Shown here piece after piece: positions 23,002 through 24,870 of a stretch of 24,870 nt of DNA. The notes under the pieces were generated by a model. That model saw only the letters and a program-made list of their open reading frames with translations. It ran no database searches and was not told the origin of the DNA. The position numbers and the translations under genes are program-made. How positions within the stretch are numbered: position 1 is the first letter of the stretch; each line of letters starts with the position of its first letter. The stretch is from SUG2458 sp051872335 (GTDB lineage: Bacteria; Bacillota_I; Bacilli_A; RFN20; CAG-826). Where the stretch lies: assembly GCA_051872335.1 (NCBI GenBank), contig JBJEDT010000047.1:1-24870 (forward strand), read 5' to 3'.

Positions 23002-24000
23002 TTAATCCTCCCTAGTATTAGATTTTTTACTATTCGTTTTCTTTTTTTTGGCAATAATAACCCCTTGTTCATCATTAGATAAATATACATTTTTATAAAT
23101 TAAATTAGAGTTATCATTTTCAACTTTATTCATAAACTTTCCATCGACAAAGGTATATACTTTATCATTAATATGGATATATTGAACAAATTCAGATTTT
23201 GGAAGACTTTGATCCTGAACATCATTTAAAACTAAATATAATTGTTCTAATCTAGCCTTTGTTTCGTCACTTATCTTCTTAGTTACATAATCATATAAGT
23301 AGACATAATAGATAACACCTACGAAAGTAGCTATTCCTACATATGATTTTAAAAATAAAATAAACATACCAACTAATGGAATACGTTTGTTATTATAAAT
23401 TCCAACAATATCATCAAAAGTAGAAACAAATGAGTCGGTCATATTATTTGCATCACCACGTGTATAAAAATATCTAGTACCATCTTTTTCTACAATATTT
23501 ATTATTCTATGAATAATAATCGTGTTACTTTCGTTACGATATGCTATAACATCATATTTATTAAGTTCCTCTTGAGACTCAACTTTATCAACCCAAATAA
23601 GATCAAATGTTTGAATTTGATTATCATAATCATCAAGATAGGTATTAACTTCATTTTTATATGACATTGAACCGGAAGCAACAGCCAATGATTTACTGTT
23701 GAAAATCATTTGCTTTTCCGTTATTTTAGCAAATAATGCATAAGATAAAGAAAGAATTACAAAGACTATAAAAATATAAGAACCAACTTTTTTTAGTATT
23801 CTTCTTGTCTTTGAATGTTTTGATTGTTCTTTCTTTCTACTCTCTATTTCACTAATTATTATATCTTCATCTTGCCTACCCAATTTGATATCGGAAATAT
23901 TCTTTTTACAAAAATTAAGTAAGAAAATAGTAAAGACAGCACATAGTGAAACTAAGGCAATTATCGACACGATTAGTGAAATAATTTCAATTTTCGACAT
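23002..24000 (-). CDS. sipW: SipW-like (ER-type) signal peptidase I
   Basis: The ATG at 24000 follows GGTGAT. An N-terminal membrane segment (5-31) and a second (75-92) precede the catalytic domain. Ser111 in SGSM is the likely nucleophile. Its partner is His164 in IIHRI, where bacterial-type peptidases have Lys, so this is the ER-type branch to which SipW belongs. RGDANNMTDS (181-190) supplies the conserved Asp residues. A further membrane segment lies near 207-236, followed by about 90 hydrophilic residues with a Lys-rich end. It should cleave the leaders of the TasA-like proteins encoded in this cluster. The gene symbol is by family resemblance; the extra N-terminal membrane segment and C-terminal extension are unlike small SipW proteins. 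Confidence 0.87.
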   Translation of the reverse strand: MSKIEIISLIVSIIALVSLCAVFTIFLLNFCKKNISDIKLGRQDEDIIISEIESRKKEQSKHSKTRRILKKVGSYIFIVFVILSLSYALFAKITEKQMIFNSKSLAVASGSMSYKNEVNTYLDDYDNQIQTFDLIWVDKVESQEELNKYDVIAYRNESNTIIIHRIINIVEKDGTRYFYTRGDANNMTDSFVSTFDDIVGIYNNKRIPLVGMFILFLKSYVGIATFVGVIYYVYLYDYVTKKISDETKARLEQLYLVLNDVQDQSLPKSEFVQYIHINDKVYTFVDGKFMNKVENDNSNLIYKNVYLSNDEQGVIIAKKKKTNSKKSNTRED

Positions 24001-24023
24001 AAAATCACCAATCCTTAAATATG

Positions 24024-24059
24024 AAAAAATATGTGGATCAAGAAAATCCGCATATTTTT
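24024..24059 (-). terminator. Terminator/attenuator between the TasA-like gene and the signal peptidase
   Basis: On the - strand AAAAATATGCGGAT (24059-24046) pairs with ATCCACATATTTTT (24038-24025) around TTTCTTG, with one C-A mismatch, and T-rich sequence follows. It lies between the stop at 24072 and the ribosome site of the peptidase gene. It would give abundant transcript of the first gene and lower read-through into the rest. Confidence 0.65.
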
Positions 24060-24071
24060 AATTTTATTTTT

Positions 24072-24698
24072 TTACTTTGATGTAACAGTTACCTTGAATT
24101 TAGCACCTTCAATTGTTTCTAATTTAGTTAGAACTTCTTCTGCTTTTACAACAGTTTTGTCAATTTCACCTGCTGTTGAATCATCAAAATATTCTGAAGG
24201 ATTTTCGCCACCAAATGCTGAACCCCAAGCAAATGAACCAACAACACTAAAGGTTCCACCTTCTCCTAAATCACCAGTACCGATATCTTCAATTGTTGGT
24301 AGTACAATATAGTTTTCGCCTACTAATGCTAGAACTTCAGATTCTAAAGTTGCTACACTAAAATCAAATTTTAATCCAGTAAAACCAGAAGCAGAGCCAT
24401 AAGTTACTTTACCAGAAATTGTAAATGATAATTGTTCATTTCCATTACCATCAGATTTAACAAAACCAGTATTGTCTCCTGCTTTAGGACCAAAAACGAT
24501 TGTATCAGTAATGTCATTTAAAGTCAAAGAAACATTTTCATTAGAAGCATCTGTTACAGTAATGTTACCTGTTTTATCTCCAGAAGCATTGTTTTGACCG
24601 ATAACCCATGTAGCTAATGTAGTTGCAGTTGTTGCTACTAGAGCAAAACCAACTAAACCACCAAGGACCCATTTTGTTTTTTTAGTTAATTGTGACAT
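24072..24698 (-). CDS. TasA/camelysin-like major fibre protein candidate
   Basis: The ATG at 24698 is chosen because GGGAGG (24714-24709) is ten bases upstream; the ATG at 24707 lies too close to it. The 208-residue protein has a leader ending ATTLATWVIG, comparable with TasA's GTWAAF cleavage region. An extracellular part rich in Gly, Ser, Thr and Asp follows, with GNITVTDASNEN matching the second TasA-like protein at 13368. No Cys and no wall anchor are present, as in secreted fibre subunits. It is first in the cluster, has its own promoter region and is followed by a terminator, consistent with a highly expressed main subunit processed by the adjacent SipW-like peptidase. Confidence 0.75.
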   Translation of the reverse strand: MSQLTKKTKWVLGGLVGFALVATTATTLATWVIGQNNASGDKTGNITVTDASNENVSLTLNDITDTIVFGPKAGDNTGFVKSDGNGNEQLSFTISGKVTYGSASGFTGLKFDFSVATLESEVLALVGENYIVLPTIEDIGTGDLGEGGTFSVVGSFAWGSAFGGENPSEYFDDSTAGEIDKTVVKAEEVLTKLETIEGAKFKVTVTSK

Positions 24699-24746
24699 AA
24701 TTTTCATACCTCCCTAAATTATGTAATTTGATTATTAAAATTCAGT

Positions 24747-24775
24747 TATATATAATTTACAATTTAAAATTGAAA
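24747..24775 (-). promoter_or_regulatory. Candidate promoter of the surface cluster
   Basis: On the - strand TTTCAA (24775-24770) and TATATA (24752-24747) are 17 bases apart, about 50 bases before the start codon at 24698. The surrounding 24708-24870 region is almost wholly A and T with no gene seen, so the match is tentative. Confidence 0.4.
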
Positions 24776-24870
24776 TTATTGGAATTTTTTACTGAATTTT
24801 TGAAAAAGTTATATTTTTGTGAATTGCCAAAGTAAATTCTAGTTTGACAAATTAAATTCTATAAATATGT

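Noticed and set aside
1..24870. Mycoplasma/Spiroplasma code (TGA as Trp)
   Set aside because: Genes end with TGA at 5351 and 8330, and no long frame contains internal TGA codons.
1..24870. CRISPR arrays or insertion sequences
   Set aside because: No regularly spaced direct repeats and no transposase were seen on reading both strands.

Overview
The window is AT-rich DNA with strong Shine-Dalgarno sites and the standard genetic code: TGA ends the genes at 5351 and 8330, and no long frame is broken by TGA. Lipoprotein signals, InlB/Flg_new-type repeats and a SipW-like signal peptidase point to a low-GC Firmicutes/Mollicutes-related host, perhaps an uncultured gut Bacilli lineage. The taxon is an inference.

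Positions 1 to about 10295 hold part of an integrated element, all genes on the + strand, that looks like an inovirus-type (filamentous phage) prophage. In order it has small unknown genes, a structured intergenic DNA element, three secreted lipoproteins (two tandem paralogues with a BIG2-like fold), a large secreted protein with a C-terminal membrane anchor (pIII-like by position), a Zot/pI-type membrane ATPase, a Rep_trans-family rolling-circle initiator, a small basic protein and a tyrosine recombinase. A perfect-looking GC-rich hairpin inside the start of the rep gene is a candidate replication origin. A compact promoter-hairpin-terminator unit antisense to the rep-int junction is a candidate small RNA. 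No small membrane coat protein is visible, so the element probably extends left of the window.

Positions 10296 to 10900 are a boundary zone: a possible small hydrophobic peptide gene with a divergent promoter (type I toxin-like arrangement), then tRNA-Leu(UAG) and tRNA-Thr(UGU) on the - strand. The tRNA-Leu 3' end faces the integrase.

Positions 11051 to 24698 are one long - strand cluster. Transcription order is: a TasA/camelysin-like secreted protein, an intergenic terminator, a SipW-like signal peptidase, a membrane-anchored McrB-like AAA+ ATPase, a zinc-ribbon protein that may be a DUF2357-like partner, an ABC ATPase and its permease, a 782-aa beta-helix-like exoprotein, a repeat lipoprotein, a second TasA-like protein, and a 771-aa surface protein. 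The three proteins at the two ends share a hydrophobic leader followed by S/T-W-V/I-I. The layout suggests a dedicated system that exports, processes and assembles surface fibres, with AAA+ and ABC machines not normally described alongside SipW/TasA. That coupling is the most interesting possibility in the window.
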